This document shows, piece after piece, positions 47,158-55,796 of a stretch of DNA of 64,000 bases (its first letter is position 1; every line of letters starts with the position of its first letter). Origin of the DNA: Streptococcus mitis. Its GTDB lineage: Bacteria > Bacillota > Bacilli > Lactobacillales > Streptococcaceae. Where the stretch lies: NCBI RefSeq assembly GCF_009496155.1, contig NZ_WIJP01000001.1:1-64000 (forward strand). The letters are read 5' to 3'. The notes under the pieces were generated by a model, which saw only the letters and a list, made by a program, of their open reading frames with translations, ran no database searches and was not told the DNA's origin. Position numbers and translations under genes: made by a program.

Positions 47158-47921
47158 TGGCATTACTTGAAGTAAAACAGTTAACCAAACATTTTGGCGG
47201 TCTAACAGCTGTTGGAGATGTGACTCTTGAATTGAACGAAGGGGAACTGGTTGGACTAATCGGTCCAAATGGAGCTGGGAAAACCACCCTTTTCAACCTT
47301 TTGACTGGTGTTTATGAACCAAGCGAGGGAACGGTAACCTTAGATGGTCACCTTTTGAATGGAAAGGCACCTTATAAGATTGCTTCTTTGGGACTTGGAC
47401 GTACATTCCAAAATATCCGTCTCTTTAAAGACTTAACAGTTTTGGACAATGTTTTGATTGCTTTTGGCAACCATCACAAACAACATGTTTTTGCTAGTTT
47501 CTTACGCTTACCAGCTTTTTATAAGAGTGAAAAAGAATTAAAGGCTAAAGCTTTGGAATTGCTGAAAATCTTTGATTTAGATGGTGATGCAGAGACTTTT
47601 GCTAAAAACCTCGCCTACGGACAACAACGTCGTTTGGAAATTGTTCGTGCCCTTGCTACGGAACCTAAAATTCTCTTTTTAGATGAACCAGCAGCAGGTA
47701 TGAACCCACAGGAAACAGCGGAATTGACTGAGTTAATTCGTCGTATCAAAGATGAATTTAAGATTACAATCATGTTGATTGAACACGATATGAATCTGGT
47801 CATGGAAGTAACAGAACGTATCTACGTACTTGAATATGGTCGTTTGATTGCTCAAGGAACTCCAGACGAAATTAAGACCAATAAACGCGTTATCGAAGCT
47901 TATCTAGGAGGTGAAGCCTAA
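47157..47921 (+). CDS. livG: branched-chain amino-acid ABC transporter ATPase LivG
   Basis: The 254-residue ATPase has Walker A GPNGAGKTT, the family stretch GLGRTFQNIRLFKDLTVLDNV, signature LAYGQQRRLEIVRAL and Walker B ILFLDEPAAGMNP. Its stop codon overlaps the livF start (ATG), which suggests coupling. Confidence 0.96.
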   Translation: MALLEVKQLTKHFGGLTAVGDVTLELNEGELVGLIGPNGAGKTTLFNLLTGVYEPSEGTVTLDGHLLNGKAPYKIASLGLGRTFQNIRLFKDLTVLDNVLIAFGNHHKQHVFASFLRLPAFYKSEKELKAKALELLKIFDLDGDAETFAKNLAYGQQRRLEIVRALATEPKILFLDEPAAGMNPQETAELTELIRRIKDEFKITIMLIEHDMNLVMEVTERIYVLEYGRLIAQGTPDEIKTNKRVIEAYLGGEA

Positions 47922-48631
47922 TGTCTATGTTAAAAGTTGAAAATCTTTCTGTGCATTACGGTATGATCCAAGCAGTCCGTGATGTAAGCTTTGAAGTGAA
48001 TGAAGGAGAAGTTGTTTCCCTTATCGGTGCCAATGGTGCAGGTAAGACAACTATTCTCCGTACCTTGTCTGGTTTGGTTAGACCGAGTTCAGGAAAAATT
48101 GAATTTTTAGGTCAAGAAATCCAAAAAATGCCAGCTCAGAAAATCGTGGCAGGTGGTCTTTCACAAGTACCAGAAGGACGCCACGTCTTCTCTGGCTTGA
48201 CTGTTATGGAAAATCTTGAAATGGGAGCTTTCTTAAAGAAAAATCGTGAAGAAAATCAAGCTAACTTGAAGAAGGTTTTCTCACGCTTTCCTCGTCTTGA
48301 AGAACGGAAGAACCAAGATGCAGCCACTCTTTCAGGAGGGGAACAACAAATGCTTGCCATGGGACGCGCTCTTATGTCAACACCAAAACTTCTCCTTTTA
48401 GATGAACCATCAATGGGACTTGCCCCAATCTTTATCCAAGAGATTTTTGATATCATTCAAGATATACAGAAACAAGGAACAACCGTCCTCTTGATTGAAC
48501 AGAACGCTAATAAGGCACTCGCAATCTCTGACCGAGGCTATGTACTGGAAACAGGAAAAATCGTTCTATCAGGAACAGGAAAAGAACTCGCCTCATCAGA
48601 AGAAGTCAGAAAAGCATATCTAGGTGGCTAA
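47921..48631 (+). CDS. livF: branched-chain amino-acid ABC transporter ATPase LivF
   Basis: The 236-residue ATPase has Walker A GANGAGKTT, LSGGEQQMLAMGRALM and LLLDEPSMGLAP; PEGRHVFSGLTVMENL is typical of LivF. It is the last gene of livJHMGF and its stop codon lies in the terminator. Confidence 0.96.
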   Translation: MSMLKVENLSVHYGMIQAVRDVSFEVNEGEVVSLIGANGAGKTTILRTLSGLVRPSSGKIEFLGQEIQKMPAQKIVAGGLSQVPEGRHVFSGLTVMENLEMGAFLKKNREENQANLKKVFSRFPRLEERKNQDAATLSGGEQQMLAMGRALMSTPKLLLLDEPSMGLAPIFIQEIFDIIQDIQKQGTTVLLIEQNANKALAISDRGYVLETGKIVLSGTGKELASSEEVRKAYLGG

Positions 48632-48652
48632 AAAGGTCCGGGGGACCTTTTT
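48631..48652 (+). terminator. liv operon terminator
   Basis: AAAGGTCC and GGACCTTT around GGG, then TTT. Confidence 0.88.
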
Positions 48653-48772
48653 AGTCGGCAGATGAAGATTGCGAAACAATCATCAAATCCAGTGGATTAT
48701 TTTAGTTGGCAGATGGCGATTGCAAACAAATCTGCATCTACACTGAAAGATGAATTTCTAATAATTGAATAA
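48649..48772 (+). other. imperfect tandem repeat with a 36-codon open frame
   Basis: TTTTTAGTCGGCAGATGAAG with GATTGCGAAACAA recurs about 55 bp later as TTTTAGTTGGCAGATGGCG with GATTGCAAACAA. An ATG frame at 48662-48772 (36 codons, starting MKIAKQSSNPVDYFSW) crosses both copies but has no ribosome binding site, so coding is doubtful. The whole of 48653-48876 has no other gene. Confidence 0.45.
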
Positions 48773-48803
48773 ATCGAATGAAAGGTATCTTACCCTCATT
48801 CAT

Positions 48804-48828
48804 AGAGCTCGATTTTAGAGCTCTTTTT
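48804..48828 (+). terminator. second terminator downstream of livF
   Basis: AGAGCTC and GAGCTCT around GATTTTA, then TTTT. It lies 150 bp after the liv terminator, so it may end a short transcript from the repeat region or catch read-through. Confidence 0.75.
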
Positions 48829-48867
48829 GCTAGCTTATTCATACTTTTCTGAATTTTGAAAAAGAAA

Positions 48868-48905
48868 TGTAAGCGTTTGATAGATTTACAAAAAGATTGT
48901 ATAAT
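48868..48905 (+). promoter_or_regulatory. promoter of the CBS-domain gene with a weak cre-like site
   Basis: TTGATA (48877-48882), 17 bp, TATAAT (48900-48905). TGTAAGCGTTTGAT (48868-48881) overlaps the -35 box and partly matches cre. Confidence 0.75.
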
Positions 48906-48934
48906 AGGGATAAGAATAGAAAAGGAGAAGTCTC

Positions 48935-49591
48935 ATGGCAGTTAAAGATTTTATGACCCGCAAGGTAGTGTATATTAGTCCAGATACAACAGTATCTCAT
49001 GCAGCAGATTTGATGAGAGAGCAAGGATTGCACCGCTTGCCTGTTATCGAAAATGATCAATTGGTTGGTTTGGTAACTGAAGGAACCATTGCGCAAGCAA
49101 GTCCATCCAAAGCAACAAGTCTTTCTATCTATGAGATGAACTATCTTCTGAATAAGACAAAAGTAAAAGATGTCATGATTCGTGATGTTGTCACTGTCTC
49201 AGGCTATGCTAGTCTAGAAGATGCAACTTATCTGATGTTGAAAAACAAGATTGGTATTCTTCCTGTCGTAGATAACCATCAAGTCTATGGGGTTATTACT
49301 GACCGTGATGTTTTCCAAGCCTTTCTTGAAATTGCTGGCTATGGAGAAGAAGGAATTCGTGTGCGCTTTGTTACGGAAAATGAAGTTGGTGTACTCGGAA
49401 AGATTGTTTCTTTGATTGTAGAAGAAAATTTGAATATCTCCCATACAGTAAATATTCCACGTAAGGATGGTAAGGTGATTATCGAAGTTCAAATTGATGG
49501 ATCAATCGATTTACCAGCCTTGAAAGAAAAATTTGAAGCAGAAAACATCCAAGTAGAAGAGATTAGTCGTACTTCTGCTAAAATTTTGTAA
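48935..49591 (+). CDS. CBS-domain/ACT-like regulatory protein (AcuB-like)
   Basis: The 218-residue cytoplasmic protein has two CBS motifs (residues 1-60 and 78-130: MAVKDFMTRKVVYISPDTTVSHAADLM in outline FMTRKVVYISPDT, and VKDVMIRDVVTVSG) and a C-terminal ACT-like domain (residues 140-218). CBS pairs bind adenine nucleotides, ACT domains often bind amino acids. The role is unknown; it stands alone between terminators, downstream of liv. Confidence 0.87.
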   Translation: MAVKDFMTRKVVYISPDTTVSHAADLMREQGLHRLPVIENDQLVGLVTEGTIAQASPSKATSLSIYEMNYLLNKTKVKDVMIRDVVTVSGYASLEDATYLMLKNKIGILPVVDNHQVYGVITDRDVFQAFLEIAGYGEEGIRVRFVTENEVGVLGKIVSLIVEENLNISHTVNIPRKDGKVIIEVQIDGSIDLPALKEKFEAENIQVEEISRTSAKIL

Positions 49592-49596
49592 GAAGG

Positions 49597-49618
49597 GAAG
49601 CCGTAAGGCTTCTTTTTT
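49597..49618 (+). terminator. terminator of the CBS-domain gene
   Basis: GAAGCC and GGCTTC around GTAA, then TTTTTT. Confidence 0.9.
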
Positions 49619-49698
49619 CATGAAAAGGGGAGTAGAGCAAAAGATGGAAAGAAATGATAGATTATGGTATAATAAAACGATATAAAAAAGGAGTATTT

Positions 49699-50794
49699 AT
49701 GGACATTTCAGAAATTCGTCAAAAAATTGACGCAAATCGTGAAAAATTAGCTTCTTTCAGGGGGTCTCTTTGACCTCGAAGGTTTAGAGGAAGAGATTGC
49801 CATCTTGGAAAACAAGATGACAGAACCTGATTTTTGGAACGATAATATCGCGGCCCAAAAAACGTCGCAAGAATTAAATGAATTAAAAAACACCTACAAT
49901 ACCTTCCACAAAATGGAAGAGTTGCAGGATGAAGTTGAAATTTTATTAGACTTTTTAACTGAAGATGAGTCGGTGCATGAAGAACTGGTAACGCAGTTAT
50001 CAGAACTTGATAAGATGATGACTAGCTATGAGATGACCCTTCTCTTGTCAGAACCTTATGACCATAACAATGCCATCTTGGAAATCCATCCAGGATCTGG
50101 TGGTACAGAGGCTCAAGACTGGGGGGATATGTTGCTTCGTATGTACACTCGCTATGGAAATGCTAAAGGCTTTAAAGTAGAAGTCTTGGATTACCAAGCT
50201 GGTGATGAAGCAGGTATTAAGTCGGTGACCTTGTCCTTTGAAGGGCCTAATGCCTATGGTCTCCTCAAGTCAGAAATGGGTGTTCACCGTTTGGTTCGTA
50301 TCTCACCATTTGACTCTGCCAAACGTCGCCACACCTCTTTCACATCTGTAGAAGTGATGCCTGAGCTGGATGATACCATTGAAGTGGAAATCCGTGAAGA
50401 TGACATCAAGATGGATACCTTCCGTTCAGGTGGTGCTGGTGGACAAAACGTCAATAAAGTTTCAACAGGTGTGCGTTTGACACACATTCCTACGGGAACT
50501 GTCGTCCAGTCAACGGTCGATCGTACCCAATATGGAAATAGAGATCGTGCCATGAAGATGTTGCAGGCTAAGCTCTATCAAATGGAGCAAGAAAAGAAAG
50601 CTGCGGAGGTTGATTCCCTCAAGGGTGAGAAAAAGGAAATCACATGGGGAAGCCAAATCCGTTCTTATGTTTTCACGCCATATACTATGGTAAAAGATCA
50701 CCGAACTAGCTTTGAGGTTGCACAAGTAGATAAGGTTATGGATGGAGACCTAGATGGTTTTATCGATGCCTATCTCAAGTGGCGAATCAGCTAA
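49699..50794 (+). CDS. prfB: peptide chain release factor 2, programmed +1 frameshift
   Basis: The gene starts at the ATG at 49699 after AAAGGAG. Codon 25 is TGA (49771-49773) in TCT-CTT-TGA-C, with an internal Shine-Dalgarno AGGGGG just before. A +1 shift on CTT-T continues in the frame [10 protein letters not shown] and on to 50794, giving 364 residues. RF2 reads UGA and UAA; the catalytic motif is [11 protein letters not shown]. Frameshifting rises when RF2 is short, so the protein controls its own level. TATAAT with extended TGG lies at 49668-49673. Confidence 0.97.
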
Positions 50795-50811
50795 GATAGA
50801 AAGGAACTCAC

Positions 50812-51504
50812 ATGTCAATTATTGAAATGAGAGATGTTGTTAAAAAGTATGACAACGGGACGACTGCCCTACGCGGTGTTTCGGTCAGTGTTCAACCAGG
50901 GGAATTTGCTTACATCGTAGGACCTTCAGGAGCAGGGAAGTCAACCTTTATTCGTTCTCTATATCGTGAAGTAAAAATCGATAAAGGAAGCCTATCAGTT
51001 GCTGGCTTTAATTTGGTTAAGATTAAAAAGAAAGATGTTCCGCTTCTACGTCGAAGTGTTGGGGTTGTTTTTCAGGATTATAAATTGTTGCCAAAGAAAA
51101 CTGTCTATGAAAATATTGCTTACGCTATGGAAGTAATCGGGGAAAATCGCCGTAATATCAAAAAACGTGTTATGGAAGTCTTAGACCTCGTTGGATTGAA
51201 GCATAAGGTTCGTTCTTTCCCAAATGAACTTTCGGGGGGAGAACAACAGCGGATTGCGATTGCGCGTGCTATTGTAAATAATCCAAAAGTATTGATTGCG
51301 GACGAACCAACAGGAAACTTGGATCCAGATAATTCATGGGAAATTATGAATTTGCTGGAACGCATCAATCTCCAAGGGACAACTGTTTTGATGGCGACCC
51401 ACAATAGTCAGATTGTAAATACCTTGCGCCACCGTGTCATTGCCATTGAAAATGGCCGTGTCGTTCGTGACGAAGCTAAAGGAGAGTATGGATACGATGA
51501 TTAG
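50812..51504 (+). CDS. ftsE: cell division ABC ATPase FtsE
   Basis: The 230-residue ATPase has Walker A GPSGAGKST, LSGGEQQRIAIARAIV and LIADEPTGNLDPD. With FtsX it controls the septal peptidoglycan hydrolase PcsB in streptococci. It follows prfB by 17 bp and overlaps ftsX by 8 nt (ATGATTAG). Confidence 0.97.
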   Translation: MSIIEMRDVVKKYDNGTTALRGVSVSVQPGEFAYIVGPSGAGKSTFIRSLYREVKIDKGSLSVAGFNLVKIKKKDVPLLRRSVGVVFQDYKLLPKKTVYENIAYAMEVIGENRRNIKKRVMEVLDLVGLKHKVRSFPNELSGGEQQRIAIARAIVNNPKVLIADEPTGNLDPDNSWEIMNLLERINLQGTTVLMATHNSQIVNTLRHRVIAIENGRVVRDEAKGEYGYDD

Positions 51505-52423
51505 TAGATTTTTTCGCCATTTATTTGAATCGTTAAAAAGCTTGAAACGAAATGGTTGGATGACAGTGGCTGCTGTCAGCTCAGTCATGATTACGTTGAC
51601 CTTGGTGGCAATATTTGCTTCTGTTATTTTCAATACAGCGAAACTAGCTACAGATATTGAAAACAATGTCCGAGTAATGGTATACATTCGCAAGGACGTA
51701 GCTGATAATAGCGAGACTATTGAAAAAGAAGGTCAAACCGTTACCAATAACGACTACCACAAGGTATATAATACTTTGAAGGGGATGTCTACAGTTAAGA
51801 GTGTTACTTTTTCGAGTAAAGAAGAACAATATGAAAAATTAACTGAGACAATGGGGGACAACTGGAAAATCTTTGATGGTGACGCCAATCCTCTATATGA
51901 TGCCTATATCGTTGATACAATACAACCAAGTGATGTAAAAACTGTAGCCGAGGAGGCTAAAAAAATTGAAGGTGTATCAGAAGTCCAAGATGGTGGTGCC
52001 AATACAGAACGCTTGTTCAAGTTAGCTTCATTTATTCGTGTCTGGGGACTAGTTATCGCGGGATTATTGATTTTCATTGCAGTGTTCTTGATTTCTAATA
52101 CGATACGTATCACCATTATTTCACGAAGCCGTGAAATTCAAATCATGCGTTTAGTAGGGGCTAAGAACGGTTATATCCGTGGACCTTTCTTGCTTGAAGG
52201 TGCCTTCATTGGTTTACTTGGAGCAACCCTTCCATCAGTTCTGGTATTTGTTGTTTATCAAATGGTTTACCAATCGGTTAATAAGTCATTAGTCGGTCAA
52301 AACCTTTCAATGATTTCACCAGAGGTATTCAGTCCACTGATGATTGCCCTATTATTTGTGATTGGTATTTTCATTGGTTCACTGGGATCAGGAATTTCAA
52401 TGAGACGTTTCTTGAAAATCTAA
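51497..52423 (+). CDS. ftsX: cell division protein FtsX
   Basis: The 308-residue membrane protein starts MISRFFRHLFESLKSLKRNGW at 51497, which matches the known family start; the earlier ATG at 51488 is less well placed. It has a first helix near residues 22-45, a large extracellular loop (about 47-168) that contacts PcsB, and three C-terminal helices with the FtsX/MacB core (SREIQIMRLVGAK). It works with the overlapping ftsE. Confidence 0.95.
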   Translation: MISRFFRHLFESLKSLKRNGWMTVAAVSSVMITLTLVAIFASVIFNTAKLATDIENNVRVMVYIRKDVADNSETIEKEGQTVTNNDYHKVYNTLKGMSTVKSVTFSSKEEQYEKLTETMGDNWKIFDGDANPLYDAYIVDTIQPSDVKTVAEEAKKIEGVSEVQDGGANTERLFKLASFIRVWGLVIAGLLIFIAVFLISNTIRITIISRSREIQIMRLVGAKNGYIRGPFLLEGAFIGLLGATLPSVLVFVVYQMVYQSVNKSLVGQNLSMISPEVFSPLMIALLFVIGIFIGSLGSGISMRRFLKI

Positions 52424-52444
52424 AATAGAATATAAGTATATTTG

Positions 52445-52469
52445 AGGAGATTTTAATATCTCCTTTTTT
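52445..52469 (+). terminator. ftsEX terminator
   Basis: GGAGAT and ATCTCC around TTTAAT, then TTTTTT. Confidence 0.85.
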
Positions 52470-52514
52470 GCTAGAAAAATTTTATAAAAAAATATACTTT
52501 TTTTTATAAAAGCC

Positions 52515-52542
52515 TTTACAAAAAAATTTAAAGTGGTATAAT
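52515..52542 (+). promoter_or_regulatory. promoter of the glucose-type PTS gene
   Basis: TTTACA (52515-52520), 16 bp, TATAAT (52537-52542) with extended TGG. Confidence 0.75.
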
Positions 52543-52558
52543 GAATACATAGTTAAGT

Positions 52559-52583
52559 GCAAACGTTTTCGTAAAACGTTTGC
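52559..52583 (+). promoter_or_regulatory. perfect 25-nt palindrome with two cre-like halves in the PTS leader
   Basis: GCAAACGTTTT and AAAACGTTTGC (11 bp each) flank CGT. Each half holds an AAACGTTT core; it lies in the 5' leader about 10 nt after the predicted transcription start. Confidence 0.75.
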
Positions 52584-52608
52584 CTAAATAAAAATAAAGG
52601 AGATTTGA

Positions 52609-54789
52609 ATGATGAAAGATACATTCAAAAATGTCTTGTCTTTCGAGTTTTGGCAAAAATTCGGTAAGGCTTTGATGGTGGTTATCGCCGTTATGCCGGC
52701 TGCTGGTTTGATGATTTCAATCGGTAAGTCGCTTGTGATGATTAACCCTAACTTTGCTCCACTGGTCATTACTGGTGGTGTACTAGAGCAAATCGGTTGG
52801 GGAGTTATCGTTAACCTTCATATCTTGTTCGCCCTCGCTATTGGAGGAAGCTGGGCTAAGGAACGTGCTGGTGGTGCGTTTGCTGCAGGTCTTGCCTTTA
52901 TCCTAATCAACCGTATCACTGGTACAATCTTTGGCGTATCAGGAGACATGTTGAAAAATCCAGAAGCTATGGTAACAACTCTCTTTGGTGGCTCAATCAA
53001 AGTTGCTGATTACTTTATTAGCGTTATGGAAGCACCAGCACTTAACATGGGTGTCTTCGTAGGGATTATTTCTGGTTTTATTGGAGCAACTGCTTACAAT
53101 AAATACTATAACTTCCGTAAGCTTCCTGATGCACTTTCATTCTTTAATGGAAAACGTTTTGTACCGTTTGTAGTTATTCTTCGTTCAGTAATTGCTGCAA
53201 TTGTACTTTCAGCTTTCTGGCCACTTGTGCAAACTGGTATCAATAGCTTTGGTATCTGGATTGCTAACTCACAAGAAACTGCTCCAATCCTTGCACCATT
53301 CTTGTATGGTACATTGGAACGTTTGCTCTTGCCATTTGGTCTTCACCACATGTTGACTATCCCAATGAACTACACAGCTCTTGGTGGTACTTATGAGGTC
53401 TTAACTGGTGCAGCTAAAGGTAGTCAAGTATTTGGTCAAGATCCACTTTGGCTTGCATGGGTAACAGACCTTGTAAACCTTAAAGGTACTGATGCTACTC
53501 AATACCAACACTTGTTAGATACTGTTCACCCAGCTCGTTTCAAAGTTGGTCAAATGATCGGTTCATTCGGTATCTTGATGGGTGTGATTGTGGCTATCTA
53601 CCGTAATGTTGATGCTGATAAGAAACATAAATACAAAGGTATGATGATTGCAACAGCTCTTGCAACATTCTTGACAGGGGTTACTGAACCAATCGAATAC
53701 ATGTTCATGTTTATCGCAACACCTATGTATCTTGTTTACTCACTTGTTCAAGGTGCGGCCTTCGCTATGGCTGACGTCGTGAACCTACGTATGCACTCAT
53801 TTGGTTCAATTGAGTTCTTGACTCGTACACCTATTGCGATTAGCGCTGGTATCGGTATGGATATCGTTAACTTTGTTTGGGTAACAGTTCTCTTTGCCGT
53901 AATCATGTACTTTATCGCAAACTTCATGATTCAAAAATTCAACTACGCAACTCCAGGACGTAATGGAAACTACGAAACTGCTGAAGGTTCAGAAGAAGCT
54001 AGCAGCGCAGTGAAAGTTGCAGCAGGTTCTCAAGCTGTAAACATTATCAACCTTCTTGGTGGACGTGCAAACATCGTTGATGTGGATGCATGTATGACTC
54101 GTCTTCGTGTAACTGTTAAAGATACTGACAAGGTCGGTGATGCAGAACAATGGAAAGCAGAAGGAGCTATGGGTCTTGTCATGAAAGGACAAGGAGTTCA
54201 AGCTATCTACGGTCCAAAAGCAGACGTATTGAAATCTGATATCCAAGATATTCTTGACTCAGGTGAAATCATTCCTGAAACTCTTCCAAGTCAAATGACA
54301 GAAGCGCAACAAAACACTGTTCAATTCAAAGGTCTTACTGAGGAAGTTTACTCAGTAGCTGACGGTCAAGTTGTTGCTTTGGAACAAGTAAAAGATCCAG
54401 TATTTGCTCAAAAAATGATGGGTGATGGATTTGCTGTAGAACCTGCAAATGGAAACATTGTATCTCCAGTTTCAGGTACTGTATCAAGCATCTTCCCTAC
54501 AAAACATGCTCTTGGTCTTGTGACTGAAGCAGGTCTTGAAGTACTTGTTCACATTGGTTTGGACACAGTAAGTCTTGAAGGAAAACCATTTACAGTTCAC
54601 GTAGCTGAAGGACAAAAAGTTGCAGCAGGTGACTTACTTGTCACAGCTGACTTAGATGCTATCCGTGCAGCAGGTCGTGAAACTTCAACAGTGGTTGTCT
54701 TCACAAATGCTGAAGCTATTAAATCAGTTAAATTAGAACAAACAGGTTCTCTTGCAGCTAAAACAGCAGTTGCTAAAGTAGAATTGTAA
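52609..54789 (+). CDS. ptsG: glucose-type PTS enzyme IICBA
   Basis: The 726-residue permease has a IIC membrane domain (residues 1-430; PFGLHHMLTIPMNYTALGG in outline), a IIB domain with phospho-Cys C495 in DACMTRLRVTVKD, and a IIA domain with phospho-His H648 in VLVHIGLDTVSLEG. It imports and phosphorylates a hexose, probably glucose, on the way from HPr. The palindromic cre-like leader would tie it to CcpA. There are two adjacent ATGs (52609 and 52612). Confidence 0.94.
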   Translation: MMKDTFKNVLSFEFWQKFGKALMVVIAVMPAAGLMISIGKSLVMINPNFAPLVITGGVLEQIGWGVIVNLHILFALAIGGSWAKERAGGAFAAGLAFILINRITGTIFGVSGDMLKNPEAMVTTLFGGSIKVADYFISVMEAPALNMGVFVGIISGFIGATAYNKYYNFRKLPDALSFFNGKRFVPFVVILRSVIAAIVLSAFWPLVQTGINSFGIWIANSQETAPILAPFLYGTLERLLLPFGLHHMLTIPMNYTALGGTYEVLTGAAKGSQVFGQDPLWLAWVTDLVNLKGTDATQYQHLLDTVHPARFKVGQMIGSFGILMGVIVAIYRNVDADKKHKYKGMMIATALATFLTGVTEPIEYMFMFIATPMYLVYSLVQGAAFAMADVVNLRMHSFGSIEFLTRTPIAISAGIGMDIVNFVWVTVLFAVIMYFIANFMIQKFNYATPGRNGNYETAEGSEEASSAVKVAAGSQAVNIINLLGGRANIVDVDACMTRLRVTVKDTDKVGDAEQWKAEGAMGLVMKGQGVQAIYGPKADVLKSDIQDILDSGEIIPETLPSQMTEAQQNTVQFKGLTEEVYSVADGQVVALEQVKDPVFAQKMMGDGFAVEPANGNIVSPVSGTVSSIFPTKHALGLVTEAGLEVLVHIGLDTVSLEGKPFTVHVAEGQKVAAGDLLVTADLDAIRAAGRETSTVVVFTNAEAIKSVKLEQTGSLAAKTAVAKVEL

Positions 54790-54796
54790 TATACTT

Positions 54797-54828
54797 GAGG
54801 TTGGAAGCTGTTTTCCAACCTCTTGTTT
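54797..54828 (+). terminator. PTS gene terminator
   Basis: GAGGTTGGAA and TTCCAACCTC around GCTGTT, then TTGTTTT. Confidence 0.85.
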
Positions 54829-54840
54829 TAGGAGAAAAGC

Positions 54841-55656
54841 ATGAAATTTTTAACACTCAATACTCATAGCTGGATGGAAAAAGAAGCTGAAAAAAAATTC
54901 CAGCTCTTGCTTGAAGATATTCTTGATAAAGACTATGATTTGATTTGTTTCCAAGAAATCAATCAGGAGATTACCTCGCCTAAGGTAGAAGTTAATGATC
55001 TCTATCAAGCTTTGCCAGCAGCTGAGCCTATTCATCAAGACCACTATGTTAGACTTTTGGTTGAAAAGTTGTCAGAGCAAGGGAAAAATTACTACTGGAC
55101 TTGGGCCTATAACCATATTGGTTATGACCGCTACCATGAAGGTGTGGCTATCTTGTCTAAAACACCTATTGAAGCCAGAGAAATTTTGGTTTCAGATGTG
55201 GATGATCCAACAGACTATCATACTCGTCGTGTTGCCCTAGCTGAGACTGTAGTCGATGGTAAGGAGCTAGCAGTTGCCAGTGTTCATCTATCTTGGTGGG
55301 ATAAAGGTTTCCAAGAAGAATGGGCACGATTTGAGGTTGTCTTGAAAGAATTGAACAAGCCACTTTTGCTTGCTGGAGATTTCAACAACCCAGCTGGTCA
55401 GGAAGGCTACCAAGCTATTTTATCTAGTCCATTAGGCTTACAAGACGCTTTTGAAGTTGCTCAAGAGAAAAGCGGTAGCTATACCGTTCCACCAGAAATT
55501 GATGGCTGGAAAGGGAACACTGAACCTCTACGAATCGATTATGTTTTTACTACCCAAGAGTTAGTCGTAGAACATTTACATGTTGTATTTGATGGTAACA
55601 AGAGTCCACAAGTGAGTGATCACTATGGTTTGAATGCTATGTTAAACTGGAAATAA
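54841..55656 (+). CDS. endonuclease/exonuclease/phosphatase (EEP) family protein
   Basis: The 271-residue protein has the EEP metal-dependent hydrolase motifs: LNTHSW, DLICFQEINQE (metal Glu), ASVHLSWWD, LLAGDFNNPAG and SDHYGLNA (catalytic His near the end). Relatives act on nucleic acid, phospholipid or phosphoinositide; the substrate here is not known. No signal peptide is seen, so it is probably cytoplasmic. Confidence 0.9.
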   Translation: MKFLTLNTHSWMEKEAEKKFQLLLEDILDKDYDLICFQEINQEITSPKVEVNDLYQALPAAEPIHQDHYVRLLVEKLSEQGKNYYWTWAYNHIGYDRYHEGVAILSKTPIEAREILVSDVDDPTDYHTRRVALAETVVDGKELAVASVHLSWWDKGFQEEWARFEVVLKELNKPLLLAGDFNNPAGQEGYQAILSSPLGLQDAFEVAQEKSGSYTVPPEIDGWKGNTEPLRIDYVFTTQELVVEHLHVVFDGNKSPQVSDHYGLNAMLNWK

Positions 55657-55667
55657 TAACTGAAAAG

Positions 55668-55696
55668 AGGTTGGAACTATAAAATTCCAGCCTTTT
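55668..55696 (+). terminator. terminator after the EEP gene
   Basis: AGGTTGGAA and TTCCAGCCT around CTATAAAA, then TTTTT. Confidence 0.82.
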
Positions 55697-55796
55697 TCTG
55701 ACTAGAAAAGGTGCTGGAAATAGCCTAAATAAGTGAGACTACTGAAATGGAATAAAATGTGGTATAATTGAACAGATAGATAGAATCGAGGATATT

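Noticed and set aside
49699-49805. prfB looking like a frameshifted pseudogene or a protein starting at 49805
   Set aside because: The CTT-TGA-C site with AGGGGG before it is the classical RF2 programmed frameshift, and the upstream frame begins with a proper start and ribosome binding site.
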